A DNA stretch of 64,000 nucleotides from Akkermansia sp. (GCA_017415555.1 JAFQGF010000037.1:42229-106228); one strand, 5' to 3'. Counted from the stretch's first letter, positions 49,161 through 57,769 are shown. A program made the numbers and translations. Notes: generated by a model not told the origin, from the sequence alone.

Positions 49161-50096
49161 TTAACATTCGGCTGAAGTGTCGGGTAAAATGCCTGAAGCA
49201 TTGGCCTGCAGATGCGGAAGTCCTATGCGCCGTATGGGCGTGCCGGCAAAGTGTTTTTCAAATTCCGCTTGTGGCATGTCAGCGATTGCCTGTGGGCTGA
49301 GTGTGCTGAAGGTCGCCGGCATGAGCAGGTGCGGGTCAATCCTGCGCGGGGGATTACCGGGACGGGGGCGATTCCAGGGGCAGGCTTCCTGGCAGGCATC
49401 GCAGCCGTAGAGGTGGTTGCTTTGTGCCACGCGAATATCTGCCGGCATTTCCTGCTTTGCTTCGATGGTCCAGTAGGAAAGGCAGCGGCGGGCATCGCAA
49501 CAGCCGTTGCGCAGGGCTCCCGTGGGGCACGCCAGCTCGCAGCGGTGGCAGTTGCCGCAGTGGTTGGGTGCCGGGCTGTCGTACGGAAGCTCCAGGGTGG
49601 TGAGAATGCTGGCAAGAAAACACCAGGAGCCTCCCTCCTTACGTATCAGCAGGCCGTTGCGCCCAATCCACCCCAACCCGGCCTGTGCTGCAAAGAATCG
49701 CTCGCTCACCGGGCCGGAATCTGTAAAGCACCGTTGTTGCCCGCCGTAGAAGCTCAGCGTTTCATCCAGGTCTGCCAGTTTGCCGGCCAGCAGCTTGTGG
49801 TAATCTTCCCCCTGGGCATAGCGGGCTACGGCTCCGGCGGCCGTGCGGGCATCGGTGCGGGGGTATTCATAGGTGAGCATGATGACGCTGCGCACCCCGG
49901 GAAGCACCAACTCCGGGTTTTTGCGAGCAGGCAGGTGGCGCTCCATCCATTCCATGTCGGCGTGCTCCCCGCGGGCCAGCCAGTCCTGCAGCCGGGTGCC
50001 CTGGTCGGCGTTTGCAGGGGCAATACCCATACCGGAGAACCCCAGAGCGTGGGCTGCGTAGGCTACAGACCGGCGAATGCTGTGCGGGGAAAACAT
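49161..50096 (-). CDS. queG: Epoxyqueuosine reductase
   Basis: A 311-residue cobalamin- and Fe-S-dependent enzyme, the last step of queuosine synthesis in tRNA. Two [4Fe-4S] motifs are seen: CGNCHRCELACPTGAL and CDACQEACPWNR. WIGRNGLLIRKEGGSWCFLASILT and CLSYWTIE are typical. The protein is shorter than E. coli QueG (379), lacking the C-terminal HEAT-like extension, as in many bacteria. Gene order (Sel1 protein upstream by 39 bp, same strand) gives no functional hint. Confidence 0.94.
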   Translation of the reverse strand: MFSPHSIRRSVAYAAHALGFSGMGIAPANADQGTRLQDWLARGEHADMEWMERHLPARKNPELVLPGVRSVIMLTYEYPRTDARTAAGAVARYAQGEDYHKLLAGKLADLDETLSFYGGQQRCFTDSGPVSERFFAAQAGLGWIGRNGLLIRKEGGSWCFLASILTTLELPYDSPAPNHCGNCHRCELACPTGALRNGCCDARRCLSYWTIEAKQEMPADIRVAQSNHLYGCDACQEACPWNRPRPGNPPRRIDPHLLMPATFSTLSPQAIADMPQAEFEKHFAGTPIRRIGLPHLQANASGILPDTSAEC

Positions 50097-50135
50097 GAAA
50101 TGACGGAATGAACGGTGATGAACTGGTGTTGCGGC

Positions 50136-51101
50136 CTATTTCTGAGGCAGGAAAGGGCGGGTGAGCCGGTTTTTTGCATTGTCTGAGATGGGGAGAGCTT
50201 CGATGACCCGCATGGCTGCATTGTTGATACGCTGGGTGTGCGTGGTTGATGTCTCCAGCTCAGCTTTGATGTAGGCGAGGCGTTGCATGTTGGCCGAGGC
50301 TTCTTTGTTGCCGAGGTCTGCGGCTTTTTTATAGAGGTGCAGGGCTGTGTAGAGATCCCGTGAGGTGGCTATTCCTTTTTCGTGCATGGCTGCCAGGTTG
50401 TTGATGGCACGGGGGTCTTTGACGCGTTCGCCCATACGGTAGCATTCCAGAGCCAGTTGGGGCATCGGGCGGGGCAGCCCCAGGCCGGTCATGTACATGT
50501 GCCCCAGGTAAAAGAAGACATTGGGGGTTTGGGGGGCTGTTTTGGCCTGGTGCCGGAGGAGTTGCAGAGCCTTTCTTGGATTGCTCCAGGGTTTCTTACG
50601 GTTCATGAGGTAGCGCGCCAGCTCCACCCGGGCTTTTCCCACGTTGGCCTTGGCGGCACTGAGCATCCAGTGCAGTGCCAGTTTTTCGGATTTGGGGCAG
50701 CCGAAACCTTTCTCGCAGTAGAGGGCATAGCGGAAGATGCATTCCCCGCGCACTCGCGCGGACTCCGGGTGGCGGGTATCGGGCTGCAGCTTGTTTTCTG
50801 CGACGCCGGCTGCCAGTGCGGCGGCTTTTTTGGGCTGGGGGTCGAGTCCCTTGCGGCGCCCTTCGTACACATCCAGCAGTAGCTCAATCGCCAGCGGATG
50901 CCCCCATTGTGCGCATTTTTCCAGCATGGCCGTTGTGCCATATACGCTGCTGATGCTGCGGTCGTCCAGAATAAATGCCGCACGGGCATACATGCCCTCT
51001 AGGTCATGCGGGCGGGTGTTATCCTTCTGCTGAGCATGCAGTGGCATAAAGCTCAGCAGCAGAAACAGCAGCAACAGGTGACTCCGCAAATCAGTATTCA
51101 A
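50136..51101 (-). CDS. Exported Sel1-like repeat protein
   Basis: A 321-residue protein with a signal peptide (LLLLFLLLSFMPLHA-QQ) and several Sel1/TPR-like repeats: YALYCEKGFGCPKSEKLALHWMLSAAKANVGKA, YLGHMYMTGLGLPRPMPQLALECYRMGERVKDPRAINNLAAMHEKG and ATSRDLYTALHLYKKAADLGNKEAS. These form alpha-alpha superhelices for protein binding in the periplasm. The gene overlaps the upstream prepilin peptidase gene by 11 bp, so a link to pilus/secretion assembly is possible, but this is inference. Confidence 0.82.
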   Translation of the reverse strand: MNTDLRSHLLLLFLLLSFMPLHAQQKDNTRPHDLEGMYARAAFILDDRSISSVYGTTAMLEKCAQWGHPLAIELLLDVYEGRRKGLDPQPKKAAALAAGVAENKLQPDTRHPESARVRGECIFRYALYCEKGFGCPKSEKLALHWMLSAAKANVGKARVELARYLMNRKKPWSNPRKALQLLRHQAKTAPQTPNVFFYLGHMYMTGLGLPRPMPQLALECYRMGERVKDPRAINNLAAMHEKGIATSRDLYTALHLYKKAADLGNKEASANMQRLAYIKAELETSTTHTQRINNAAMRVIEALPISDNAKNRLTRPFLPQK

Positions 51102-52218
51102 AGCAGCTCAGGTAGTATTGGGTTATGGTATTGCCGAAAAAGAGGTATATACAGGCTCCGGCTATGAAGGCCGGGCCGAAGGGCATGGGAACGCCGCGCC
51201 CGATGCGCGCGGATATGGCCTGCCCGAGCCCGATGAAACTGCCCGCCACCAGAGCGAAGAGGATTCCCTGCCAGCCGCAGAGAGCCCCGATGGCCATGGC
51301 GATAAGGGCATCCCCGCTGCCCATGGCTTCCCGGCTGCAACTCATGCCGGTACAGGTGCCGCTCAGGTTATCGTGTTCCTCCAGAGAGATGAGGCTTCCG
51401 TTTTCCAGCCGCGCGTTTTCGGCAGAGAAGGAGATGGTGCCGGGAGTGTCACCCCCCGAGGCAGAGATGGTGGCACCGTGGAGGCGGACGCAGTTGCTGC
51501 TTTCCATGAACAGCTCGCTCCAGGAGTAGGTGTCTTCTCCGATGCTCAGGGTAATGTCATCCCCGTCCTGGTACATGCGCCAGGTTTGCGGGTGGTCATA
51601 AGTGGTGCTTTTCTGCCCGAAGAGACGCTTGCCCAGCAGAGCCACGAGCTTGAGCAGAAGATAGCCGCTTGCCGCACCACACAGGCTCCACATCAGCCCT
51701 TCCGAGGCACTCAGTGCCTGCGGCTCTACCAGCCAGGGCGCAAAAAGAACAGCCAGCAGGCCTGCTATGGCTGCAGTATTTGTAAGTACGGGCAGTACAA
51801 TCATCTGCTCCAGGTCTATGCAGAGCACGGCCAGCATGGTGGCCCCCCATACGCACAGCAGAATCTGGGTGGGCAGGGGATCTGCGCCGAAGTACCAGGC
51901 TATGGCTGCAAACATAGCTGCCGTTGCAGCTTCCACCAGGCAGTAGCGTACAGGAATGCTCTTGTTGCAGCAGGCACTGCGCCCTCGCAGCATCAGCCAA
52001 CTGAAAATCGGTATATTGAGGTACCATGGTATCTCCTGCCGACAATCCGGGCAGAACGATCGGCTGGGCTCGTTCACGCTCAGCCCCCGCGGCAGTCGAT
52101 AGATGACAACATTGAGAAATGACCCCACACAGGCTCCAAACATGGCGAAACACAGCGGCAGAAGCCACGGCGTTTCTGCATTGATTGCTTGTATGTAACT
52201 ATGGAGTTCCTCCGTCAT
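51091..52218 (-). CDS. Prepilin peptidase (type IV leader peptidase) with insertion
   Basis: A 375-residue inner-membrane aspartic protease that cleaves and often N-methylates prepilins. Signatures: GSFLNVVIYRLPRGLSVNEPSRSFCPDC (N-terminal methylase motif, first CxxC), a second Cys pair ACC, and the catalytic GSGDALIAMAIGALCG. Between about residues 195 and 290 lies a hydrophilic insertion (TTYDHPQTWRMYQDGDDITLSIGEDTYSWSELFM...) not found in E. coli-type enzymes. Start 52218 or 52227; a TATGAT -10 lies upstream. No pilin genes are in the window. Confidence 0.88.
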   Translation of the reverse strand: MTEELHSYIQAINAETPWLLPLCFAMFGACVGSFLNVVIYRLPRGLSVNEPSRSFCPDCRQEIPWYLNIPIFSWLMLRGRSACCNKSIPVRYCLVEAATAAMFAAIAWYFGADPLPTQILLCVWGATMLAVLCIDLEQMIVLPVLTNTAAIAGLLAVLFAPWLVEPQALSASEGLMWSLCGAASGYLLLKLVALLGKRLFGQKSTTYDHPQTWRMYQDGDDITLSIGEDTYSWSELFMESSNCVRLHGATISASGGDTPGTISFSAENARLENGSLISLEEHDNLSGTCTGMSCSREAMGSGDALIAMAIGALCGWQGILFALVAGSFIGLGQAISARIGRGVPMPFGPAFIAGACIYLFFGNTITQYYLSCFEY

Positions 52219-52426
52219 GCCCCTCATTGTATCATACTCGTCCCCGGCTGAAAAGTCTCTTCTTTTCCGCACCTCGTTCTGCCCCTTGGATTATGACACA
52301 AGCACCGCCTGTCGACCGCTGCTCCGGGGCTTTTTGGGCTGCCTGTCATCAATTCGCTGTTTTTATATATTTACCCCAAATAGCAATTAACATTTAGGAA
52401 AAGTTAAAAATTTTGTAATTTTAGTA

Positions 52427-52454
52427 TTGACAAAATAAAAAGTTAGTGTATACT
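52427..52454 (+). promoter_or_regulatory. Promoter of the lysozyme-like gene
   Basis: TTGACA, 16-bp spacer, TATACT, one of the best sigma-70 matches in the window, 9 bp before the ATG at 52464. Confidence 0.65.
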
Positions 52455-52463
52455 GGCCGCCAC

Positions 52464-52895
52464 ATGAGATCTACCATCACAATACTTATGACCGGCATAA
52501 TGCTGGCGAGCAGTGCGATGGCCGAGAATGTAACGGCTCTTCGCCCCGCCATCAATGATGCGGCCGCGAAACATGGAGTGGACCCCGTGTTAATGGAGGC
52601 GATTATTCGCCACGAATCCGCCAATGCAACGTCCTACTCTGCCCGTCGCAGGAATAATCTGGCAGGCATTATGGGGCGCAAAGGCCAGCGCAAATATGAG
52701 ACCAAGGAGGCATGCGTGCAGGACCTCGCTCAGTTGCTGGCCAAGTATCGAGCCAAAGGGCGCGTGACTGTAGCCCAGATTGGCCGTGTATATTGCTCCA
52801 GCACTGGTTCCTGGGTGCGCCACGTGAATGGCCTCATGGGACAGATACGCGATGGCAAGTTCGGAGCACTGGAGCAGAAGGGCTCAGAGGAGTGA
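52464..52895 (+). CDS. Exported glucosaminidase/lysozyme-like protein
   Basis: A 143-residue protein with a signal peptide (MRSTITILMTGIMLASSAMA-EN). The mature part has the lysozyme-fold pattern DPVLMEAIIRHESANATSYSARRRNNLAGIMG, with a likely catalytic Glu in RHES and the NNLAGI motif of glucosaminidase-like enzymes. YETKEACVQDLAQLLAKY and VAQIGRVYCSSTGSWVRHVNGLMGQI follow. It probably cuts or binds peptidoglycan. The strong promoter ends 9 bp before this ATG, so the six-codon longer frame is excluded. Confidence 0.8.
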   Translation: MRSTITILMTGIMLASSAMAENVTALRPAINDAAAKHGVDPVLMEAIIRHESANATSYSARRRNNLAGIMGRKGQRKYETKEACVQDLAQLLAKYRAKGRVTVAQIGRVYCSSTGSWVRHVNGLMGQIRDGKFGALEQKGSEE

Positions 52896-52946
52896 TAGAA
52901 GCCCCAACGCAAACGCATCATTAACGAGAGATAGAGAACATCTTCA

Positions 52947-52986
52947 CGCCGTACAGCTCCCCAGTGGGTTGTACGGCGTTTTTTCT
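52947..52986 (+). terminator. Terminator after the lysozyme-like gene
   Basis: A 9-bp perfect stem CGCCGTACA / TGTACGGCG, then TTTTTTCT. Confidence 0.85.
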
Positions 52987-53022
52987 GAACGGGGCGGCCG
53001 GCTCCCGTATCTAACCCGTAGT

Positions 53023-53475
53023 ATGGGGAATCAATGGACCAGGTTTATTCGTATAGGAACACTGCTTGTGCTGGGGCTGTGGCTGCTGCTCAATCTGACA
53101 GGGTGGAGCCTGTGCGGCTCGTATGAGCGCGTGGGGATTACCCTGCGAGTAGCTGGTTTTCTGCTGTGGGGCATCGTGCCATGCCTGGGGCCGATGTTTC
53201 TGGTTACGCCTCCCTATACGGGGAAGGGTGTTGCCAAATGGGATGCTCCGCTTTCCCCGTTGCGTCTCTTCCCTCTGATTGCCTGGTTGGTTGCGCTGGG
53301 ATTTATGGCAGAAATCCCTTTCAACACGCCCGGGCAGGTCGCGAGCGATGCCGAGGTGCTCATTTATGCCATGCCTCTGCTTCTGATGCTGTGGTTGTGT
53401 GGCGGCTCTCTGGTGCTGGCCTTATTGGTGTGGATATTGCGGGGGCTGTTTCGTTTTTTATTTCTGCGCCGCTGA
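53023..53475 (+). CDS. Polytopic membrane protein, unknown function
   Basis: A 150-residue protein with four hydrophobic helices (IGTLLVLGLWLLLNLTGWSLCG, LRVAGFLLWGIVPCLGPMFLV, LFPLIAWLVALGFMAEI, LIYAMPLLLMLWLCGGSLVLALLVWILRGLF). No family recognised. The frame continues 65 codons upstream across the terminator at 52947-52986, so MGNQWTRF is the sensible start. Confidence 0.6.
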   Translation: MGNQWTRFIRIGTLLVLGLWLLLNLTGWSLCGSYERVGITLRVAGFLLWGIVPCLGPMFLVTPPYTGKGVAKWDAPLSPLRLFPLIAWLVALGFMAEIPFNTPGQVASDAEVLIYAMPLLLMLWLCGGSLVLALLVWILRGLFRFLFLRR

Positions 53476-53487
53476 TGGGCAATGAGA

Positions 53488-53518
53488 AAGACCGCCGTCA
53501 TCGCGACGGCGGTCTTTT
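53488..53518. terminator. Bidirectional terminator between convergent genes
   Basis: A 12-bp perfect stem AAGACCGCCGTC / GACGGCGGTCTT with T-rich flanks on both sides (TTTTG on the plus strand, TCTCATTG on the minus). Confidence 0.82.
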
Positions 53519-53560
53519 GTGGGAGAGTATTTGCGATAGTTTGTAAGTTTCCGCACGGGC

Positions 53561-54652
53561 TTATTTGAGCTTCAGCACGTCCACCACGGCGGAGGTAATC
53601 TCCTTCATGTCGTCCAGGCAGAGCTCGCCCATGTGGGCAATGCGGAAAGTCTTGTCCTTCAGGCCACCGTATCCATTGCCCAGCTGCATGTTGCGCTCGG
53701 CCAGTGCCTTGTTGAGCTCGGGGATGGAGATGAGCTCGGAACATCCCTTGGGATGAGCATCGATGACGGTGAGTGTCTTGGAAAGATACTTGCGGTTCGG
53801 GTACACGCGGAAGTATTCGTCTGCCCAGGCGCGGGTGAATTCGGCGCACTGCTCGTGGCGGGCGAAGCGGTTTTCGATACCTTCCACCTCCACGATGTGC
53901 TGCAGCTGCTTGTCGAGTGCATACATGAGGGAAAGGCAGGGGGTGGAGGTGTACTGGTAGTTCTTCTTGTCGATGAAATCCCAGAGCGTGCGGAGGTCGA
54001 AGTAGAGGCCGCGGTTAGCCACCTCGGCGGTGCGCTCGTAGGCCTTCTTGCTCATGGCGCAGATGGCCAGACCGGGGGGCAGGGCGAGGGCCTTCTGGGT
54101 GGAGGTGATGAGTACATCAATCCCCAGCTTGTCTGTCTCAATCTTTGAGCCGGCTGCGGAGGAAACTGCGTCTACGCACCATACCACATCCGGATATTTC
54201 TTCATGACCTCTGCAATTTCTTCCACCGGGTTCTGGATGCCGGAGGAAGTCTCGTTATGGGTCACAGTAACCACATCGTATTTGCCGGTGGCGAGGACGG
54301 CATCCACCATCTCGGGGGTGGTGGGTTCGCCCATCTCGCTGGAGAACTTTTCAGCGGGGATTCCATTGGCAATAGCCATCTTGTACCACTTGTCGCCGAA
54401 TGCGCCCACGGAGAACACGGCAGCACGCTTGGCCGTGCAGGAGCGGATGGCGCCTTCCATGAGGCCGGACCCGGAGGATGTGGAGAGCAGGATGCGATTG
54501 TCCGTGAAGAGCACCTTCTGCATGTTGTCAGAGATGCGCTTCTGGATTTCGGAGGCCTTCTTGGAGCGGTGCCCAATCATCGGAAGGCTCATCTCCGCCA
54601 GAATATCTTCCGACACGATGGTCGGACCCGGAATAAACAGTTTGATTGCCAT
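53561..54652 (-). CDS. Class V PLP-dependent aminotransferase (SerC/AGXT-like)
   Basis: A 363-residue aminotransferase: FIPGPTIVSEDILAEM and MIGHRSKKASEIQKRI at the N-terminus, TVTHNETSSGIQNPVEEIAEVM, CVDAVSSAAGSKIETDKLGIDVLITSTQKALALPPGLA with the PLP lysine Lys187. This pattern fits alanine-glyoxylate/serine-pyruvate transaminases and also the alternative phosphoserine transaminases of many bacteria; substrate cannot be fixed by eye. Start at MAIKLFIPG. It converges on 53475 and diverges from the SurA-like gene. Confidence 0.9.
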   Translation of the reverse strand: MAIKLFIPGPTIVSEDILAEMSLPMIGHRSKKASEIQKRISDNMQKVLFTDNRILLSTSSGSGLMEGAIRSCTAKRAAVFSVGAFGDKWYKMAIANGIPAEKFSSEMGEPTTPEMVDAVLATGKYDVVTVTHNETSSGIQNPVEEIAEVMKKYPDVVWCVDAVSSAAGSKIETDKLGIDVLITSTQKALALPPGLAICAMSKKAYERTAEVANRGLYFDLRTLWDFIDKKNYQYTSTPCLSLMYALDKQLQHIVEVEGIENRFARHEQCAEFTRAWADEYFRVYPNRKYLSKTLTVIDAHPKGCSELISIPELNKALAERNMQLGNGYGGLKDKTFRIAHMGELCLDDMKEITSAVVDVLKLK

Positions 54653-54744
54653 ATGTGGTGTAAAATGGATTTGCTGTAATCTACCTTTTAACACATTTTG
54701 GTGGGAAAGGCGAGAATAAAGTGCACTGTTGACAAAAATGAAGG

Positions 54745-54773
54745 TTGCAAAATGGGGGCGATGGTGTTATATG
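54745..54773 (+). promoter_or_regulatory. Promoter of the SurA-like gene
   Basis: TTGCAA, 17-bp spacer, TATATG, 8 bp before the ATG at 54782. A TTGACA at 54729 has no matching -10 at normal spacing. Confidence 0.5.
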
Positions 54774-54781
54774 TGGGGTAT

Positions 54782-55804
54782 ATGAAGCTCCTCAGCCGTT
54801 TTGCCGTTTTGTTTCTGGCCGCGTGTTGCCTCCCGCCTGCCGTGGGTGAGGTGCAGGCTGCTCCTGCCAAGAATCCCCGTATTGTTAATCGTGTCGCCGC
54901 TACGGTGAATGGTCGTCCTGTGACGGCGAGCGAGGTGCGCTTCATGCTTTCTCCGTATGTGCGCGAGCTCTCCATGCTCTATCCTCGCCAGGGCCCTCGT
55001 TTCAATGCCGAATTGCTGAAGGCCAAGAAGCAGGTGCTCGAGGAGCTTATCGAGCGTGAGCTCGTGCTCAGCGAGTTCGATACTCGCGGTTATATGATAC
55101 CCGAAGTTGCTGTGAATGAGGAGGTGAGCCGCCGTGTGCTGACCCAGTTCAACGGAGACCGCGATGAGCTGCTCAAGAATCTGCGTATGCGCGGGATGAG
55201 CTATGCGGATTTCCGGGAGTCCGTGCGTAAGGAAATGTCGGTTTCTGCCATGCGCAGTTCGCGTTATGAACGCGGGATTCCTCCCACCCCGGATGAAATC
55301 CGGGCGGAATATCAGGCAACGAAGGCTGATTACCGCGACATGACGAAGGACTCTATCCGCTACGATAAGATTTTCATACCGGCTCAGGACCCCTCGGATC
55401 CCAACGCTACACCGGAGCAGCAGCTCATGCTGGCGGAGGACGTGGTGCGCCGCCTCCAGAAGGGTGAGCTGGATTTTGCTGAGGCCGCCCGCGATTTCTC
55501 CCACGATATGTATGCAGAGGATGGGGGCAAGTGGCCTTACATTAAGCGCGCAGATTTGGCAGTAGAGTTTGCCAACATTGTGTTCTCACTGCCGCAGAAC
55601 AAGATTGTGGGTCCCCTGCTGGACCGTGCCGGCTTCACCATTGTGCGCGTAACCGGCAAGCGCCTGGCGCCGGCTCCGTCTCTGAATGCTCCCGGTATTA
55701 AGCAGCGTGTGGATGAATCTGTGCGCCGTAAGAATAACGAGAAGCGCTACCGCGAATGGGTGGAGCGCCTGCGCGACAAGGCCGTTATTCGCACCTACAT
55801 CTGA
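54782..55804 (+). CDS. Periplasmic SurA/PpiC-type chaperone-peptidylprolyl isomerase
   Basis: A 340-residue exported foldase: signal peptide (MKLLSRFAVLFLAACCLPPAVG), a SurA N-terminal chaperone region (NRVAATVNGRPVTASEVRFML, LLKAKKQVLEELIERELVLSEFDTRGY), and a parvulin-type PPIase domain (IRYDKIFIPAQDPSDPNATPEQQ...FAEAARDFSHDMYAEDGGKWPYIKRADL...VGPLLDRAGFTIVRVTGKR). SurA guides outer-membrane proteins to the BAM complex, so the autotransporters here are plausible clients. It lacks the second parvulin domain of E. coli SurA. Confidence 0.88.
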   Translation: MKLLSRFAVLFLAACCLPPAVGEVQAAPAKNPRIVNRVAATVNGRPVTASEVRFMLSPYVRELSMLYPRQGPRFNAELLKAKKQVLEELIERELVLSEFDTRGYMIPEVAVNEEVSRRVLTQFNGDRDELLKNLRMRGMSYADFRESVRKEMSVSAMRSSRYERGIPPTPDEIRAEYQATKADYRDMTKDSIRYDKIFIPAQDPSDPNATPEQQLMLAEDVVRRLQKGELDFAEAARDFSHDMYAEDGGKWPYIKRADLAVEFANIVFSLPQNKIVGPLLDRAGFTIVRVTGKRLAPAPSLNAPGIKQRVDESVRRKNNEKRYREWVERLRDKAVIRTYI

Positions 55805-55849
55805 TGCTGTCAGCATCACGCATCCGAGCTTTTCAACCCCACATTTTGC

Positions 55850-55878
55850 TTGCAAAGTGCGGGGTTTTGCGTTACCCT
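55850..55878 (+). promoter_or_regulatory. Promoter of the M42 peptidase gene
   Basis: TTGCAA, 17-bp spacer, TACCCT, 9 bp before the ATG at 55888. Confidence 0.45.
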
Positions 55879-55887
55879 TGGTGCGCG

Positions 55888-56964
55888 ATGAATATCAAAC
55901 TGTTTAAGGACCTCTGCGAGGCAACCGGTGCATCCGGTTTTGAGTATGGCATTCGTGACCTCATTATCCAGGAGATGACGCCCCTGGCGGACTCCATTAC
56001 CGTGGACAACATCGGCAACGTGACCGCCCTGATAAAGGGGAAGAGCAGCGACAAGAAGATTATGTGCGCCGCTCACATGGACGAAATCGGCTTCATTGTG
56101 CGCCATATCGACGACAACGGCTTTATCCGCATTCTCCCCCTGGGTGGCTTTGACCCCAAGACTCTGACGGCTCAGCGCGTGATTGTGCATGGTACGAAGG
56201 ATCTGCCCGGCTGCATGGGGGTGAAACCCATCCATGTGATGAGTCCCGAGGAGCGCACCAAGATGCCTGCCGTGACGGATTATGTGGTGGATGTAGGATT
56301 GCCCAAAGAGGAGGTGGAGAAGTACGTCTCCCTCGGCGATTCCATCACTCGTGTGGGTGACTTAGTGGAGATGGGCGACTGCCTGAACGTGAAGAGTATC
56401 GACAATCGCGGTGGTTGCTACCTGCTCATCGAGGCTATCCGCTCTATTATCGAAGCCGGTGAGAAGCCCTGCTATGACCTCTATGCTGTATTCTCCGTGC
56501 AGGAGGAAGTGGGACTTCGCGGTGCCCAGGTGGCCACACAGGCTATCCAGCCGGATTTCTCCTTCGCGCTGGATGTTACCATCGCTTTCGATACTCCCGG
56601 CTCCGGCAGCCACGACAAGTGCACGGTGCTGGGCAAGGGTACCGCCATCAAGGTGTATGATGGCACCCTTATCACCGACAATCGCATGGTCAAATTCATG
56701 CAGGCGCTCTGTGTGGAGAAGGAAATTCCCTACCAGCTGGAGCTGCTGGCCGCCGGTGGTACGGATGCCGGTGCTATGCAGAAGTTCTGCGCCGGCGGGT
56801 CTGTGGCTGGTGCTGTGTCCATCCCCGTGCGTAATGTTCACCAGAGCATTGAGATGGCTCACAAGGTGGACATCCAGGCCAGTGTGGATTTGCTGGCTGC
56901 CTGCTTCTCTTCTCTTACCCGTTGGGATTGGAGCTGGGAGCGCAAGGTGCGCACGCTTGCGTAA
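55888..56964 (+). CDS. M42-family metallo-aminopeptidase
   Basis: A 358-residue di-metal peptidase of the M42 (glutamyl aminopeptidase/TET) family. Seen: EATGASGFEYGIRDLI, CAAHMDEIGFIVRHI (first metal His and Asp), KSIDNRGGCYLLIEAI (bridging Asp), FSVQEEVGLRGAQVA (catalytic Glu-Glu), ALDVTIAFDTPG and AAGGTDAGAMQKF. It degrades cytosolic peptides. Start at MNIKLFKDL; the 44-codon extension overlaps the SurA-like gene and is not conserved-looking. Confidence 0.95.
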   Translation: MNIKLFKDLCEATGASGFEYGIRDLIIQEMTPLADSITVDNIGNVTALIKGKSSDKKIMCAAHMDEIGFIVRHIDDNGFIRILPLGGFDPKTLTAQRVIVHGTKDLPGCMGVKPIHVMSPEERTKMPAVTDYVVDVGLPKEEVEKYVSLGDSITRVGDLVEMGDCLNVKSIDNRGGCYLLIEAIRSIIEAGEKPCYDLYAVFSVQEEVGLRGAQVATQAIQPDFSFALDVTIAFDTPGSGSHDKCTVLGKGTAIKVYDGTLITDNRMVKFMQALCVEKEIPYQLELLAAGGTDAGAMQKFCAGGSVAGAVSIPVRNVHQSIEMAHKVDIQASVDLLAACFSSLTRWDWSWERKVRTLA

Positions 56965-57076
56965 AAAACGCAGACTTTTTATCAGCCCGGCAGTGGCTCA
57001 TGCAGCCATGCCGGGCTCTACTTCGGTCGAAATTGTCCCTCTGCCACAAAAAATATCACAAAATTGCAAAATAAAC

Positions 57077-57105
57077 TTGACTCTGCGGCGGGAAAATTGT
57101 AAACT
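57077..57105 (+). promoter_or_regulatory. tRNA-Cys promoter
   Basis: TTGACT, 17-bp spacer, TAAACT, 19 bp before the tRNA; nearly the same hexamers as rpsT. Confidence 0.6.
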
Positions 57106-57124
57106 CTCCCCGCAACCGCGCAAC

Positions 57125-57198
57125 GGCGGGATAGCCAAGTGGCCTAAGGCATCGGTTTGCAAAACCGACATTCGTGGGTTCAAATCCCACTCCCGCCT
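57125..57198 (+). tRNA. tRNA-Cys (GCA)
   Basis: A 74-nt cloverleaf. The acceptor GGCGGGA pairs with TCCCGCC, the discriminator is T, and the D-arm contains AGTGGCCTAAGGC. The anticodon stem TCGGT/ACCGA flanks the loop TTGCAAA with anticodon GCA (Cys). The T-arm is GTGGG-TTCAAAT-CCCAC. CCA is not encoded. A strong terminator follows. Confidence 0.96.
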
Positions 57199-57205
57199 CT
57201 GAAAA

Positions 57206-57238
57206 GTCCGTTAAGGTACGACCTTAACGGACTTTTTC
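57206..57238 (+). terminator. tRNA-Cys terminator
   Basis: A 12-bp perfect stem GTCCGTTAAGGT / ACCTTAACGGAC with a 3-nt loop and TTTTT. Confidence 0.9.
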
Positions 57239-57239
57239 A

Positions 57240-57268
57240 TTGACAAAAGATGAGATGTGGTGTTGAAT
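57240..57268 (+). promoter_or_regulatory. Promoter of the lipoprotein gene at 57275
   Basis: TTGACA immediately after the tRNA terminator, 17-bp spacer, TTGAAT, 6 bp before the ATG. Confidence 0.4.
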
Positions 57269-57274
57269 AGAGGC

Positions 57275-57769
57275 ATGCGAAATGCTGTGCGAAATGTTCT
57301 GGCTGCTGTGGGGGCGCTGATGCTTGCTGCTTGTTCGAGTGTGGAGAAATCCTATATTGCCGAGGTCGTTGATTTGCCGCTCAAAACTACGTCTATTCCT
57401 CCGACTTCCTGGCAGCAGGCGCCGCTGCGGGCCAATGCCAATTATCTGCTCTACGGCGCCCGTACCAATAAGGAGAAGGCCAATCGCGTGGGGGACTACT
57501 ACTATGTGCGCTGGTATGATGCAGAGCCGGATAAACCGGTGCGCCTGGTGATGCGCTATACCCAGGCTCTTACTGCCTCCCGCGAGCTTACTCGCACGGT
57601 GGAGTTGAAGGAGCCGCGCGAGGAGCCCTCCGCACAGCTGACAAAGTTCTTTTTTGCCGGAGAGGAACGCCGCAGGTGTGGTGACGTGCTCTCCTGGAGC
57701 ATCGATTTGTATGTGGATGGGCAGCTGAGAGACTCCCGCCAATCCTATCTCTGGGAAGAGGAAAAATAA
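57275..57769 (+). CDS. Small lipoprotein, unknown function
   Basis: A 164-residue lipoprotein: MRNAVRNVLAAVGALMLAAC, lipobox LAAC (Cys20). The mature part is beta-rich (NYLLYGARTNKEKANRVGDYYYVRWYDAEPDKPVRLVMRYTQA, DVLSWSIDLYVDGQLRDSRQSYLW) and conserved-looking but not a family I recognise. The start at MRNAVRN is chosen over a six-codon extension because of promoter position. Confidence 0.7.
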   Translation: MRNAVRNVLAAVGALMLAACSSVEKSYIAEVVDLPLKTTSIPPTSWQQAPLRANANYLLYGARTNKEKANRVGDYYYVRWYDAEPDKPVRLVMRYTQALTASRELTRTVELKEPREEPSAQLTKFFFAGEERRRCGDVLSWSIDLYVDGQLRDSRQSYLWEEEK

